Shown here: positions 52,308 through 60,830 of the stretch, in pieces
Position numbering within the stretch: position 1 is the first letter of the stretch
How the letters are laid out: the number at the start of each line of letters is the position of its first letter
Source of the DNA: Prochlorococcus sp. AG-402-A04
GTDB taxonomy: Bacteria; Cyanobacteriota; Cyanobacteriia; PCC-6307; Cyanobiaceae
DNA: 60,830 nucleotides
NCBI GenBank assembly: GCA_003278045.1
Contig: QCHG01000007.1
Span: 1-60,830, forward strand
Direction of reading: 5' to 3'
The notes under the pieces: generated by a model
What the model was told of the DNA's origin: nothing
The model's input: only the letters and a program-made list of their open reading frames with translations
The model's database searches: none
Position numbers and translations under genes: made by a program

Positions 52308-53150
52308 ATGGATAATAAAAATACTGAATTAAACTCAAGTTTTAGTGGTGTAAAAGTCCATCCAAATGCTTTTGTAGATCCAAGTGCTGAATTACATGAT
52401 GGGGTTATTATCTCTCAAGGAGCTATTGTCGGCCCTAATGTGATTATCGGGAAAGGAACGGAAATAGGCCCTAATGCTGTTATTTCAGGAAGAACTCATA
52501 TTGGTGAAAACAATAAAGTTTTCCCAAGTGTTTTTATAGGTCTTGATCCGCAAGACCTTAAATATAAAGGCGCACCTACTGAAGTAATTATTGGAAATAA
52601 TAATACTTTCAGAGAATGTGTAACTATTAATAAAGCAACTGATGAAGGAGAAAAAACTATTATTGGTAATAATAATTTGTTGATGGCTTACACTCATATC
52701 GGCCATAATTGTGAACTTGGTAACAGGATAGTTCTATCAAATAGTGTTCAAGTTGCAGGTCATGTAAAGATTGAAGATAAAGCTATTATTGGCGGTTGTT
52801 TAGGTATTCATCAATTTGTACATATTGGATATTTAGCAATGATTGGAGGGATGACTAGAGTAGATAGAGATGTACCTCCTTTTTGTCTGGCCGAAGGACA
52901 TCCAGGAAGATTGAGAGGTTTAAATAGGATTGGAATAAAGAGAAGTGGTTTAATGGAAAATAAAGATTTTGACTTAAAATTACTTCAAAGTACTTGGAAT
53001 CTACTTTTTAAATCTAATGATGCTATTTCAAATTCATTAGGAAAGGTAATGAAAGGAGAATTAGATATTTCATCTTCAAGATTATGTAGTTTTTTAAAAG
53101 AGTCAATATCTAAAGAAAGACGAGGACCAATGCCTGTCATGAATGTATGA
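52308..53150 (+). CDS. lpxA: UDP-N-acetylglucosamine acyltransferase
   Basis: 280 aa from the ATG at 52308; a TTG at 52296 would overlap fabZ. Left-handed beta helix of hexapeptide repeats over about residues 15-185 (VHPNAFVDPSAELHDG, IGPNAVISGRTHIGENN), catalytic His in YTHIGHNCELG, and RGLNRIGIKRSG before the helical C-terminal domain. First step of lipid A synthesis. Overlaps lpxB by 4 bp (ATGA). Confidence 0.96.
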   Translation: MDNKNTELNSSFSGVKVHPNAFVDPSAELHDGVIISQGAIVGPNVIIGKGTEIGPNAVISGRTHIGENNKVFPSVFIGLDPQDLKYKGAPTEVIIGNNNTFRECVTINKATDEGEKTIIGNNNLLMAYTHIGHNCELGNRIVLSNSVQVAGHVKIEDKAIIGGCLGIHQFVHIGYLAMIGGMTRVDRDVPPFCLAEGHPGRLRGLNRIGIKRSGLMENKDFDLKLLQSTWNLLFKSNDAISNSLGKVMKGELDISSSRLCSFLKESISKERRGPMPVMNV

Positions 53151-54325
53151 ATAAAAAGATATTTATAAGTACTGGAGAAGTCTCTGGAGATTTGCATGGA
53201 AGTTTGTTATCAAAAGCATTATTAGATGAAGCTAAAAAAAAATCTATAGATCTAGAAATTTGCGGATTAGGCGGGGAAAGGATGAATAAAGAAGGTGTAA
53301 AAATTCTTCAAGATACTACATCAATTAGTGCAATAGGAATTTGGGAGGCTTTACCTCTTATTATTCCAACAATAAGAATTCAAAAAAGGTTCTACAAATT
53401 ACTAAAAAAATATCCTCCTGATTGCTTAATTTTGATCGACTATATGGGACCTAATATAAAAATTGGTACAAAATTAAAAAGATCGAAGACTAAAATTCCA
53501 ATTTTTTACTATATTGCTCCTCAAGAGTGGGCTTGGAGAGTTGGCAATAATACTACAACAAATCTAATAAAGTTTTCTGATAAGATTTTTGCAATTTTCA
53601 AGAAAGAAGCAGCATTTTATAAAAAGAGGGGCGGAAATGTTTTTTGGGTTGGACATCCAATGATTGATTTAACAAAAAAACTTCCTCTAAAGAAAGATGC
53701 TAGAACTATTTTAAACCTTCGCCCAGATCAAAGCATCATACTTTTAATGCCCGCATCAAGACCTCAAGAATTGCGATATATATTACCTACTTTTATGAAA
53801 TCGGCTAAAAAACTACAACAAAAATATCCAAGTTTGGTGGTCTATATTCCCTCCTGTCGGGATGCTTTTGATGAAATATTTAAAAAAGCCTTTAGAAAAT
53901 ATCAAGTTAAAGGACTTGTAATTTCTCAAAAAGATAGTGCAAATTTAAAGCCCTATATTTATTCCCTCACTAAAATTGCTCTTTGTAAATCGGGGACAGT
54001 TAATATGGAATTAGCTTTATATGGAATTCCACAGATTGTTGGTTACAGAGTAAGTAGGGTAACTGCTTTTATTGCTAAAAAAATTCTCAATTTCAAAGTA
54101 AAATTTATTTCCCCTGTAAATTTGTTAGTTAATAAATTAATAATCCCTGAGTTTGTACAAAAGGAGTTTGATGAAAAGAAAATTTTCTATAAATCTTGTA
54201 GAATTCTTGAGGGGAAATCAGAAAAAATAAAAATAAAAAAAGGTTATGCTTTTTTAAAAAAAGAATTAGGTGAAGAGGGCGTAGTCCAGAGAGCTGCTAA
54301 AGAGATTATTAATTCTATTATTTGA
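53147..54325 (+). CDS. lpxB: Lipid-A-disaccharide synthase
   Basis: 392 aa. GT19 family: KIFISTGEVSGDLHGSLLSK at the start, CLILIDYMGPNIKIGTKLKR, YYIAPQEWAWR, and CKSGTVNMELALYGIPQIVG. Joins UDP-diacylglucosamine and lipid X. Start codon sits in the ATGA overlap with lpxA. The cluster lacks lpxD, which must lie elsewhere. Confidence 0.96.
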   Translation: MNKKIFISTGEVSGDLHGSLLSKALLDEAKKKSIDLEICGLGGERMNKEGVKILQDTTSISAIGIWEALPLIIPTIRIQKRFYKLLKKYPPDCLILIDYMGPNIKIGTKLKRSKTKIPIFYYIAPQEWAWRVGNNTTTNLIKFSDKIFAIFKKEAAFYKKRGGNVFWVGHPMIDLTKKLPLKKDARTILNLRPDQSIILLMPASRPQELRYILPTFMKSAKKLQQKYPSLVVYIPSCRDAFDEIFKKAFRKYQVKGLVISQKDSANLKPYIYSLTKIALCKSGTVNMELALYGIPQIVGYRVSRVTAFIAKKILNFKVKFISPVNLLVNKLIIPEFVQKEFDEKKIFYKSCRILEGKSEKIKIKKGYAFLKKELGEEGVVQRAAKEIINSII

Positions 54326-54341
54326 ACTTTATAATAAAAAA

Positions 54342-54944
54342 ATGAAATATTTTTTAACTTTAATAATCGCTCTTTCAATGTTAATCAACCCTGTAAACGC
54401 TTTCGCAGAGGAATTGATTCTTGCAGGAGGTTGTTTTTGGTGTTTAGAACATGATTTAGAGTCATTAAGGGGGATAAATTTTGTACAAAGTGGCTATTCA
54501 GGTGGAGATTTACTAAATCCTAACTACGAAAATCATGAAGGACATCAGGAAGTGGTTTTGGTGGACTATGATTCCCAATTGGTAACTTTACCCGAGATTC
54601 TTAGGCTCTATTTTAGAAATATTGATCCTCTAGACGGCAAGGGTCAATTTTGTGATCGTGGAGATTCTTATAGACCAGTGATCTTTTTCAAAGATGAAAC
54701 GGAGGAAAGTGATGCAAAAAATGCAATTCTTTCGGCCTCCAATGAATTGCGAGTGCCTTTAGAAAAAATATCTGTAGAACTAAAATCAAAAGGTAAATTT
54801 TGGTTGGCTGAAGAATATCATCAGGATTTTGCTGAGAGAAATGAATTAAAATATAAGTTCTATAGATTCTCATGTGGGAGAGACCAGAGATTGGATAAAT
54901 TATGGGGGGATAACGCTAGGTCAATAAATCTTTGGACTGAATGA
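54342..54944 (+). CDS. msrA: Peptide methionine-S-sulfoxide reductase, exported form
   Basis: 200 aa. Catalytic C31 in LILAGGCFWCLEHDL; GYSGG, YENHEGHQEVV and WLAEEYHQDF are typical MsrA motifs; a late cysteine (FSCGRDQ) is a likely resolving residue. The first 22 residues (KYFLTLIIALSMLINPVNAF, ending FAEE) form a signal peptide, so the enzyme probably repairs periplasmic or lumenal proteins. 16 bp after lpxB. Confidence 0.93.
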   Translation: MKYFLTLIIALSMLINPVNAFAEELILAGGCFWCLEHDLESLRGINFVQSGYSGGDLLNPNYENHEGHQEVVLVDYDSQLVTLPEILRLYFRNIDPLDGKGQFCDRGDSYRPVIFFKDETEESDAKNAILSASNELRVPLEKISVELKSKGKFWLAEEYHQDFAERNELKYKFYRFSCGRDQRLDKLWGDNARSINLWTE

Positions 54945-54956
54945 TTTTAAATATAG

Positions 54957-56429
54957 TTATTTATTTTTAATCCATTGAACAAGAGTTTTAACTCCAAAAC
55001 CGGTTGCACCTGATGGGTTTATTCCCTTATTTTTATCAGTCCAACAAGTCCCAGCAATATCAATATGAGCCCATTTAATCTCTTTATCAAAGAATTCCTC
55101 TAAAAACAAAGCAGCAGTTATTGACCCACCTGCTCTAGGACCTGTATTTTTCATGTCAGCTATATGAGACTTTAACCCTTCTTTATAAGATTTTTGTAAA
55201 GGCATTTGCCATAATTCTTCTCCAGATTGGGCTGATGCAGCTTTTAGGTCATTTGCTAGATCATCATTATTACTCCAGAATCCAGCTACATCATTCCCTA
55301 ATGCAACAACAATAGCTCCTGTTAAAGTGGCGAGATCTATTATTGAATCCGGCTTTAAATTTGATGCGTAAGTTAAAGCATCAGCTAATGTGAGTCTACC
55401 TTCTGCATCAGTGTTATTTATTTCAATTGTCTTACCATTAGATGCTTTAACTACATCCCCAGGATGCACTGCAGATCCATTTATCATGTTTTCGCAAGAT
55501 GCCACAATAAAATGAATTTCTAATCCCTTTGGTTTTATTGCCCCAAGTGCTTTTGCTGCGCCTAAAACTGCAGCGCTTCCGCCCATATCATATTTCATCA
55601 TTTCAATTTGAGAAGCTCCCACTTTCAGATTGTATCCGCCAGAATCAAAGGTTAAACCCTTCCCAACAAGCGCAATCTTTTCTTTTATAGGTCCCTCTGA
55701 CTTTAAAGTAAGATGTATAAATTTAGGATCTAGATCAGATCCTTTTGATACAGCTAAATATGCACCCATCCCTAAATCTTCACAATCTTTTGCCTCTAAA
55801 ATTTTTACTTCCAAACCATGATCTTTAGCTATTTGAGAAGCTTGTATAGACATTTCCTGAGGAGTAAGGCTATTTGGAGGGGCGGCTACAAGTCTTCTTG
55901 CTAGTTCTACACCTTCACATATTTGTGCTGTCTCTTCAAAGCTAATATTCTCAAATTTTTTCAAATTCAAAAACTCTATTTCTTTAAGAACTTTCTTTTC
56001 ATCTTTTTTCTTATTAAATCTATTGTCCTTATAGGCAGATAATCTGACTGACTCTGCTAATTGATTTATTTCTAGTTGTGAATTTATAAATTCCCAAGGT
56101 AGCAAGATGCTCATTTTTTCATTTTTATCAACAGTTTTCCTAACTAGATTTCCTATAGAGTTTTCTATATCACTTTTATTTAGGCCTTTTGATTTGCCAA
56201 GACCAACTATGAATAAAGTTTCTAATTTTTGATCTAAAAATTCAAAGCTTAAAGTTTTTCCTATTTCTCCTTTAAATTTTTTTTGATTAACTTTTTTTAG
56301 TAATAATTTTGGGTCAATAACAAATTTTATGTTTTCAAGTTGGCTTGCAATATCTTCCTCTAAAACTCCAAAAATTAATGAAGCACCATGCCAGTTATCT
56401 AGATTTTTTTGGAATGTGGAAAATTGCAT
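54957..56429 (-). CDS. pepA: Leucyl aminopeptidase
   Basis: 490 aa, M17 family. Two-metal catalytic domain in the C-terminal half: [15 protein letters not shown] (Lys and Asp ligands), [14 protein letters not shown] (Asp and Glu ligands). The N-terminal domain (1-170) is the usual divergent M17 region. Removes N-terminal residues in peptide turnover; may also bind DNA in other bacteria. ATG start. Confidence 0.96.
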   Translation of the reverse strand: MQFSTFQKNLDNWHGASLIFGVLEEDIASQLENIKFVIDPKLLLKKVNQKKFKGEIGKTLSFEFLDQKLETLFIVGLGKSKGLNKSDIENSIGNLVRKTVDKNEKMSILLPWEFINSQLEINQLAESVRLSAYKDNRFNKKKDEKKVLKEIEFLNLKKFENISFEETAQICEGVELARRLVAAPPNSLTPQEMSIQASQIAKDHGLEVKILEAKDCEDLGMGAYLAVSKGSDLDPKFIHLTLKSEGPIKEKIALVGKGLTFDSGGYNLKVGASQIEMMKYDMGGSAAVLGAAKALGAIKPKGLEIHFIVASCENMINGSAVHPGDVVKASNGKTIEINNTDAEGRLTLADALTYASNLKPDSIIDLATLTGAIVVALGNDVAGFWSNNDDLANDLKAASAQSGEELWQMPLQKSYKEGLKSHIADMKNTGPRAGGSITAALFLEEFFDKEIKWAHIDIAGTCWTDKNKGINPSGATGFGVKTLVQWIKNK

Positions 56430-56453
56430 TTGTAAAATTGTTTTAATTAACTT

Positions 56454-57065
56454 TTAATTGTTTGTGAAAGTAGTTCCCCACCTATCTCGAGTTTCTTTAT
56501 TAAAAGGTGGTAACCATAAATATATCAGTTGCTGTTCTAATTTACGTCTTAATTTTACTTCTTTAGGTACATCTAAGAAGAAACGAATATCTTGGCGACT
56601 TGAGAGTTTGTTATGAGCTAGGGCTTCTTTATAGTTCATGAGGTAATTTTTACAGTCATGTTCTCCCTTCCATCTTTTATTTGCTGAATTTGTTTCTCCT
56701 ATATAAAGGATTATTTTAGAACTCTCCATCGAGTCAATTACAAAATACATTGCTGGCCCATTGTGTATATATTGATTGGTTCTCCAAAAGTTCAATGATA
56801 ATGGCTGCAAGGAAAACGGATCAATTTTTCTTTCATCGGAAATGGTATTTATAGGAAGACTTGTTTGATGCAAAGTTTTATTGTGAGTATCTTTTGAAAT
56901 TTTGAATTGGTGATTATATATTCTATCCCTCCATTCAATTAGGATTTCGCCTTTGATTTTTAGATTATTTGAGTGTTGAAAATTTATTGATGTATTTACA
57001 TTGGAACCAAATAATTCAAATTGTCTATTTTGGTTTGAAATATTATTTACGTTAAATTTTTTCAA
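56454..57065 (-). CDS. GIY-YIG-like nuclease-fold protein
   Basis: 203 aa. The C-terminal half has AMYFVID (Y-F-V in place of G-I-Y), IILYIGETNSANKRWKGEHD (Y-I-G plus R/K), and an acidic end position (KLEQQLIYLWLPPFNKETRD), a plausible GIY-YIG layout. The N-terminal 100 residues are unassigned and Asn-rich. This family is seen in cyanobacteria without a known target. Activity not proven: the first GIY triad is degenerate. Confidence 0.72.
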   Translation of the reverse strand: MKKFNVNNISNQNRQFELFGSNVNTSINFQHSNNLKIKGEILIEWRDRIYNHQFKISKDTHNKTLHQTSLPINTISDERKIDPFSLQPLSLNFWRTNQYIHNGPAMYFVIDSMESSKIILYIGETNSANKRWKGEHDCKNYLMNYKEALAHNKLSSRQDIRFFLDVPKEVKLRRKLEQQLIYLWLPPFNKETRDRWGTTFTNN

Positions 57066-57215
57066 TATTTATAAAACATGTTTACTAAATTTAATTCTGA
57101 AAAAATATAAATCAAAGAATTATTTATAAACTAAAATTTATTAATCTACTAATCAATTTAAAAGATTCTTGTTATCTTGTAATTGAGACTTAATCTGCGA
57201 AGTAAAAAAATAGAA

Positions 57216-57539
57216 ATGGGATTCTTTGAGTCAGACATCGTTCAAGAAGAAGCTAAAAAGCTTTTTACAGATTACCAAGAACTTATGAAACTTGGCTCTG
57301 ATTATGGAAAATTTGACAGAGAAGGGAAAAAAATGTTTATAAAAAAAATGGAATCTCTTATGGATCGTTATAAGGTTTTTATGAAGAGATTTGAATTGTC
57401 TGAAGATTTTCAAGCAAAAATGACAGTAGAACAACTAAAGACACAGTTAAGTCAATTTGGGATTACTCCTGATCAAATGTTCGATCAAATGAATAAAACC
57501 TTAATAAGAATGAAGGATGAACTTGATAAAACTTCTTAA
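57216..57539 (+). CDS. DUF1825 family protein
   Basis: 107 aa from the ATG at 57216. The usual family start MGFFESDIVQEEAKKLFTDY is exactly here; the upstream TTG at 57183 is unlikely. All-alpha: DREGKKMFIKKMESLMDRYK and FGITPDQMFDQMNKTL. DUF1825 is widespread in cyanobacteria and plastids, function unknown. Upstream of tyrS by 19 bp. Confidence 0.9.
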   Translation: MGFFESDIVQEEAKKLFTDYQELMKLGSDYGKFDREGKKMFIKKMESLMDRYKVFMKRFELSEDFQAKMTVEQLKTQLSQFGITPDQMFDQMNKTLIRMKDELDKTS

Positions 57540-57558
57540 AGTTAACGGTTAAAGCTTC

Positions 57559-58797
57559 ATGACAGATAATTTAAAATTGCCATCATGGCTTTCAAGAGGA
57601 ATAGAAGAATATTTTCCAATTAAGGGAACAGATCAAACCTTTTCGGAGATAATTGATCATGCGAAAAAAAATAATAAAAAATTAAGGGTTAAACTCGGCA
57701 TCGATCCAACTGGAACCGATATTCATCTTGGGCACAGCATATTATTTAAAAAACTTAGGGCATTCCAAGATAATGGACATATTGCAGTTTTAATTATTGG
57801 GGATTTTACTGCTCAAATTGGAGATCCAACCGGAAAAAATAAAACAAGAGTTCAGTTATCGGAAAAACAAGTTAAGGATAATGCAAAAACATACTTAACC
57901 CAACTAGGGATGGGAAAGCCAGCCAATGAATCTATTTTAGATTTTGATTCAAAAGATAGAATAGAAATTAGATATAATAGTGAATGGTTAAAAGGATTAA
58001 ATCTTAATTCCATAATTGACTTAATGGGGAGTGCAACAGTTAGTCAAATGCTAGCTAAGGAAGAATTTAATAAAAGGTACACTGCGCAAGTTCCAATTTC
58101 TTTGCATGAATTCTTATATCCACTATTACAAGGTTACGATTCGGTAGTTGTCCAATCAGATATTGAGCTTGGAGGCACAGATCAGAAATTTAATATTGCA
58201 ATAGGAAGAGACCTTCAAAGGCATTTTAAACAAAAACCTCAATTTGGTGTTCTGCTGCCAATTTTGACAGGTTTAGATGGAGTTAAGAAGATGAGTAAAT
58301 CTGAATTTAACACCGTCGGATTAACTGAAGATCCTCTTTCAATGTATTCAAAATTAGAAAAAGTACCCGATAATATAATACCCACCTATTTTGAATTACT
58401 TACTGAATTAGATTTAAGTTTTCTGGAAAACTCAAATCCTCGTGAATTACAGAGAAGAATGGCTTTAGAAGTTACTACTTTATTCCATGGAGCAGAAGAA
58501 GCATTAAAGGCGCAATCAAACTGCGAAAAATTATTCCTTGGACACAAAGAAAAAGTTGGAGAAATTCCAGAGATTTCTTTAAAAGAAGTAGTTTTTCCAG
58601 TAAAGTTTTTCTACTTATTAAGTGCGCTAAAACTTTTCAAATCTAGCAGCGAATCCAAAAGATCTATTAAAGGTGGGGGTGTAAAAATTGATAGTCAAAA
58701 AGTAATAAATCCTGATTTAGTTTTTAATTCAAAAAACGATTTGGAAGGAAAAATTTTGCAAATTGGAAAAAAAATAATTAAGAGATTTGAAAACTGA
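57559..58797 (+). CDS. tyrS: Tyrosyl-tRNA synthetase
   Basis: 412 aa, class I bacterial TyrRS. HIGH-type HLGH in [13 protein letters not shown], the KMSKS motif in [12 protein letters not shown], and the C-terminal S4 tRNA-binding domain from about 340. Charges tRNA-Tyr. ATG start. Confidence 0.97.
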   Translation: MTDNLKLPSWLSRGIEEYFPIKGTDQTFSEIIDHAKKNNKKLRVKLGIDPTGTDIHLGHSILFKKLRAFQDNGHIAVLIIGDFTAQIGDPTGKNKTRVQLSEKQVKDNAKTYLTQLGMGKPANESILDFDSKDRIEIRYNSEWLKGLNLNSIIDLMGSATVSQMLAKEEFNKRYTAQVPISLHEFLYPLLQGYDSVVVQSDIELGGTDQKFNIAIGRDLQRHFKQKPQFGVLLPILTGLDGVKKMSKSEFNTVGLTEDPLSMYSKLEKVPDNIIPTYFELLTELDLSFLENSNPRELQRRMALEVTTLFHGAEEALKAQSNCEKLFLGHKEKVGEIPEISLKEVVFPVKFFYLLSALKLFKSSSESKRSIKGGGVKIDSQKVINPDLVFNSKNDLEGKILQIGKKIIKRFEN

Positions 58798-58803
58798 AAA
58801 TTG

Positions 58804-59532
58804 ATGAATAACAGATTTAATTCAGAAGATAAAATAATATTGGCAATTGATGGATTAGATGTAAGTCAAGCAAAATTACTTTTGGAAAAATGTCCCAATA
58901 TTAAGTGGGTTAAAGTTGGTTTAGAACTTTTTGTTAGGGAAGGTCCAAGAGTTATTGAAATATTAAAAGGTTTAAATAAAAAAATTTTTTTAGACTTAAA
59001 ATTTCATGATATTCCAAATACCATGCGTGCAGCATGTTTCCAAGTTTCAAAATTAGGAGTTGATATAATTTCTATTCATGCTTCAGCAGGTTTAAAAGCT
59101 CTTAAGGATTCGAAAAAAGCATCTTTAGAAGGAGCCACCTCAGTCAGTGTAAAACCTCCATTGGTTGTAGGAATAACTGTTTTAACAAGCTTTTCTCTTA
59201 AAGATTTTCAAAATGATCTTGATAGAAATAATTCAATTGAAGAAAATGTTTTGAGACTTGCAAAGTTGTCTTTTGATGCCGGATTAGATGGATGTGTTTG
59301 TTCCCCTTGGGAGGTAAAAATGTTGAGATCTATTTATAAGGATAATTTTGAACTTATTACACCAGGTATCAGATTAAATATTGACAATAAAGATGATCAA
59401 AATAGAATAATGACTCCCTATGAAGCTATAGATAATGGGTCTTCTAAGTTGGTCATTGGTAGATCAATTTCAAAAGCTATAGATCCTAATAAAGCTCTAA
59501 TAGAAATATTTAAATCTATTGATTCTGATTAA
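58804..59532 (+). CDS. pyrF: Orotidine 5'-phosphate decarboxylase
   Basis: 242 aa from the ATG at 58804 (a TTG is one codon earlier). TIM barrel with [18 protein letters not shown], catalytic [12 protein letters not shown] and LVIGRSI near the end. Last step of UMP synthesis. Overlaps plsY by 17 bp at the convergent 3' ends. Confidence 0.96.
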   Translation: MNNRFNSEDKIILAIDGLDVSQAKLLLEKCPNIKWVKVGLELFVREGPRVIEILKGLNKKIFLDLKFHDIPNTMRAACFQVSKLGVDIISIHASAGLKALKDSKKASLEGATSVSVKPPLVVGITVLTSFSLKDFQNDLDRNNSIEENVLRLAKLSFDAGLDGCVCSPWEVKMLRSIYKDNFELITPGIRLNIDNKDDQNRIMTPYEAIDNGSSKLVIGRSISKAIDPNKALIEIFKSIDSD

Positions 59533-60109
59533 TTTTGGATTCTTCTCCCTTAAGCAATCTTGTTATGTTTGTTCTATGTTTCCAGATTACTAATAATGCA
59601 ACAATTAAACTTATAAAAAAGTATGAGTGCATAAATTTACTTAGGTAAAAAAACATAAAAATAGGAAGTAAGATTGCAGCTGAAATACTTGATAAAGAAA
59701 CAAATTTAGTTTTTGTTAGGACTATTAAAAAAATGCCAAGAGATGCGAGTCCAACTTTCCAAGAAAGAGCTAAAAACATACCTAATCCAGTTGCAACAGC
59801 TTTCCCTCCTTTACCTCTAAGCCATATTGGCCAAATATGTCCTGAGATAGCGGATATCCCTGCTATAACTTCTATTAATCCTTGATCTGTGTAATATTGA
59901 GCAATTTTTACTGCAATAAGGCCTTTCCCAACGTCAATGATAAATACAAAAAGTGCTGGCCATTTCCCAACATTTCTTAAGACATTTGTGGCACCTGTAG
60001 ATCCAGAACCTATAGTTCTTAGATCTATATTTTTGAGATATTTTCCAATTAAAAAACCTGTCGGAAGTGATCCTAAAAGATAACTTGCAAAAATTATTAA
60101 GATATTCAT
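59516..60109 (-). CDS. plsY: Glycerol-3-phosphate acyltransferase PlsY
   Basis: 197 aa with five membrane spans. [31 protein letters not shown] and [16 protein letters not shown] are the three PlsY motifs. Acylates G3P from acyl-phosphate, the first step of phospholipid synthesis. Sits 5 bp after the DUF3086 gene on the same strand. Confidence 0.96.
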   Translation of the reverse strand: MNILIIFASYLLGSLPTGFLIGKYLKNIDLRTIGSGSTGATNVLRNVGKWPALFVFIIDVGKGLIAVKIAQYYTDQGLIEVIAGISAISGHIWPIWLRGKGGKAVATGLGMFLALSWKVGLASLGIFLIVLTKTKFVSLSSISAAILLPIFMFFYLSKFMHSYFFISLIVALLVIWKHRTNITRLLKGEESKINQNQ

Positions 60110-60114
60110 AAAGC

Positions 60115-60830
60115 TTAGTTTAGTTCAAGATCATCGTAAATTTCATTATCTGAACCAGCAAATGCAACCCATAATGGAAATTGAAGTATTGGAATTTCAA
60201 CAGAGGTTTCTGCTGCATCAATGATAATAAATGGCAATTCTTCATTCGCTTCTAATCTATCAGCTCTCTCGATTACACCTTCAGGCCTTTCAAAAAGAAC
60301 AATCCCGCTATTAGGTCCAAAGTCATCCCTTGTTAAACCAAGTGAATCTTGAAGAATTCTTCTCCATTCACCTAATCGTTCAGGCTGCGAAGCTAAAATA
60401 AGAGTCTGAAATTGATCTCCATATAATTCGCCAAGAATAGATATTAAGCCAGCTGATAACAAGGCATTTTTTTGTCGAGATCCTCTACTTTCAAGAGAAC
60501 CTCTTCCGCCCATGTTAAAAAACCAATCATCCATAATTTCTATATCTGAGGAATCAAGACTCCGTCTTAATTTCCAAGGTTCCGCATAAAAGTCGGGTTG
60601 TTCTGTGAAACTTGAAAAGCAACTTTTTATAATCCTTTCATCTGGCTTAAATGTCTCGGAAAGAGCAGGAACATTAACTACATTATTTGTGCTATTGTCT
60701 TGCTTTTTCTCATCAAGGGGAGAAGGCTTTACGATTATTGGTTGAGAAACTAATTCAAGTTTCTCTACGTTTTGTGAAAGATTCTGCAAAGCTCCAGTTA
60801 AGTACTCTTGAAACCCTTTAACTCTTTTAG
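60115..60830 (-). CDS. DUF3086 family protein (5' end outside the window)
   Basis: The frame is open to the right edge with no stop, so the start is beyond 60830; the TTG at 60789 is internal. The C-terminal domain contains [20 protein letters not shown] and [20 protein letters not shown], then [20 protein letters not shown] and [23 protein letters not shown]3086 is a cyanobacterial family, function unknown. Full members have an N-terminal coiled coil, cut off here. Probably cotranscribed with plsY (5 bp gap). Confidence 0.85.
   Translation of the reverse strand, partial: KRVKGFQEYLTGALQNLSQNVEKLELVSQPIIVKPSPLDEKKQDNSTNNVVNVPALSETFKPDERIIKSCFSSFTEQPDFYAEPWKLRRSLDSSDIEIMDDWFFNMGGRGSLESRGSRQKNALLSAGLISILGELYGDQFQTLILASQPERLGEWRRILQDSLGLTRDDFGPNSGIVLFERPEGVIERADRLEANEELPFIIIDAAETSVEIPILQFPLWVAFAGSDNEIYDDLELN

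Noticed and set aside
1..60830. CRISPR arrays, IS elements, prophage or integrase genes
   Set aside because: No regularly spaced repeats, no transposase or integrase motifs, and no target-site duplications were seen.

Overview
The window looks like chromosome from a high-light-adapted Prochlorococcus. It is very AT-rich. It carries three small high-light-inducible (Hli) genes, kaiB-kaiC with no kaiA beside them, the NblS histidine kinase, a plant-type ferredoxin, and many 30-60 codon membrane or charged proteins typical of marine picocyanobacteria. I saw no rRNA, transposase, integrase or CRISPR array. One tRNA is present, tRNA-Val(GAC).

Layout. Positions 1 to about 20 kb are accessory-like. 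Tiny ORFs, many with GTG or TTG starts, are separated by AT-rich spacers with structured hairpins. Set among them are a DUF1543 protein, an LptF/LptG-type permease, the Hli genes (one at 8.6 kb and an overlapping pair at 9.5-9.7 kb), two fatty-acid desaturases, DUF805, cupin and EamA proteins. The most striking element is at 1.8-2.0 kb. A consensus promoter runs into a GTAN8TAC (NtcA-like) palindrome, then a pseudoknotted leader that resembles the glutamine-II (downstream-peptide) riboswitch, then a 33-codon ORF with a DUF4278-like LTYRG core. This reads as a nitrogen-sensing small-protein module.

From 20 to 33 kb the genes are mixed metabolic and repair functions: an HI0933-type flavoprotein, a GAF protein with a Cys4 tail, pirin, murD, an SDR, and a divergent pair made of a stand-alone NAD-ligase adenylation module and an unusual photolyase-like FAD protein. 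DoxX, a PPOX-type flavoprotein, an ICMT-like methyltransferase, tRNA-Val and an S4-domain protein follow.

From 33 to 61 kb the window is dense core genome: serA, prmA, petF, a pentapeptide protein, rnz, a SpoIID-like protein, truB, rpmA/rplU, kaiB-kaiC convergent with nblS, purD, and a co-directional envelope cluster (purC, bamA, lpxC, fabZ, lpxA, lpxB, msrA). pepA, a GIY-YIG-like protein, DUF1825, tyrS, pyrF and plsY come next. A DUF3086 gene runs off the right edge.

How the parts connect. NblS acts through RpaB, and a perfect HLR1 (RpaB-type) direct repeat sits just upstream of the first Hli gene, so both ends of the high-light circuit are in this window. The envelope cluster builds lipid A and outer-membrane proteins, and the LptF/G permease at 6.5-7.7 kb serves the same surface. 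Calls rest on reading the sequence and on family knowledge; no database search was possible.
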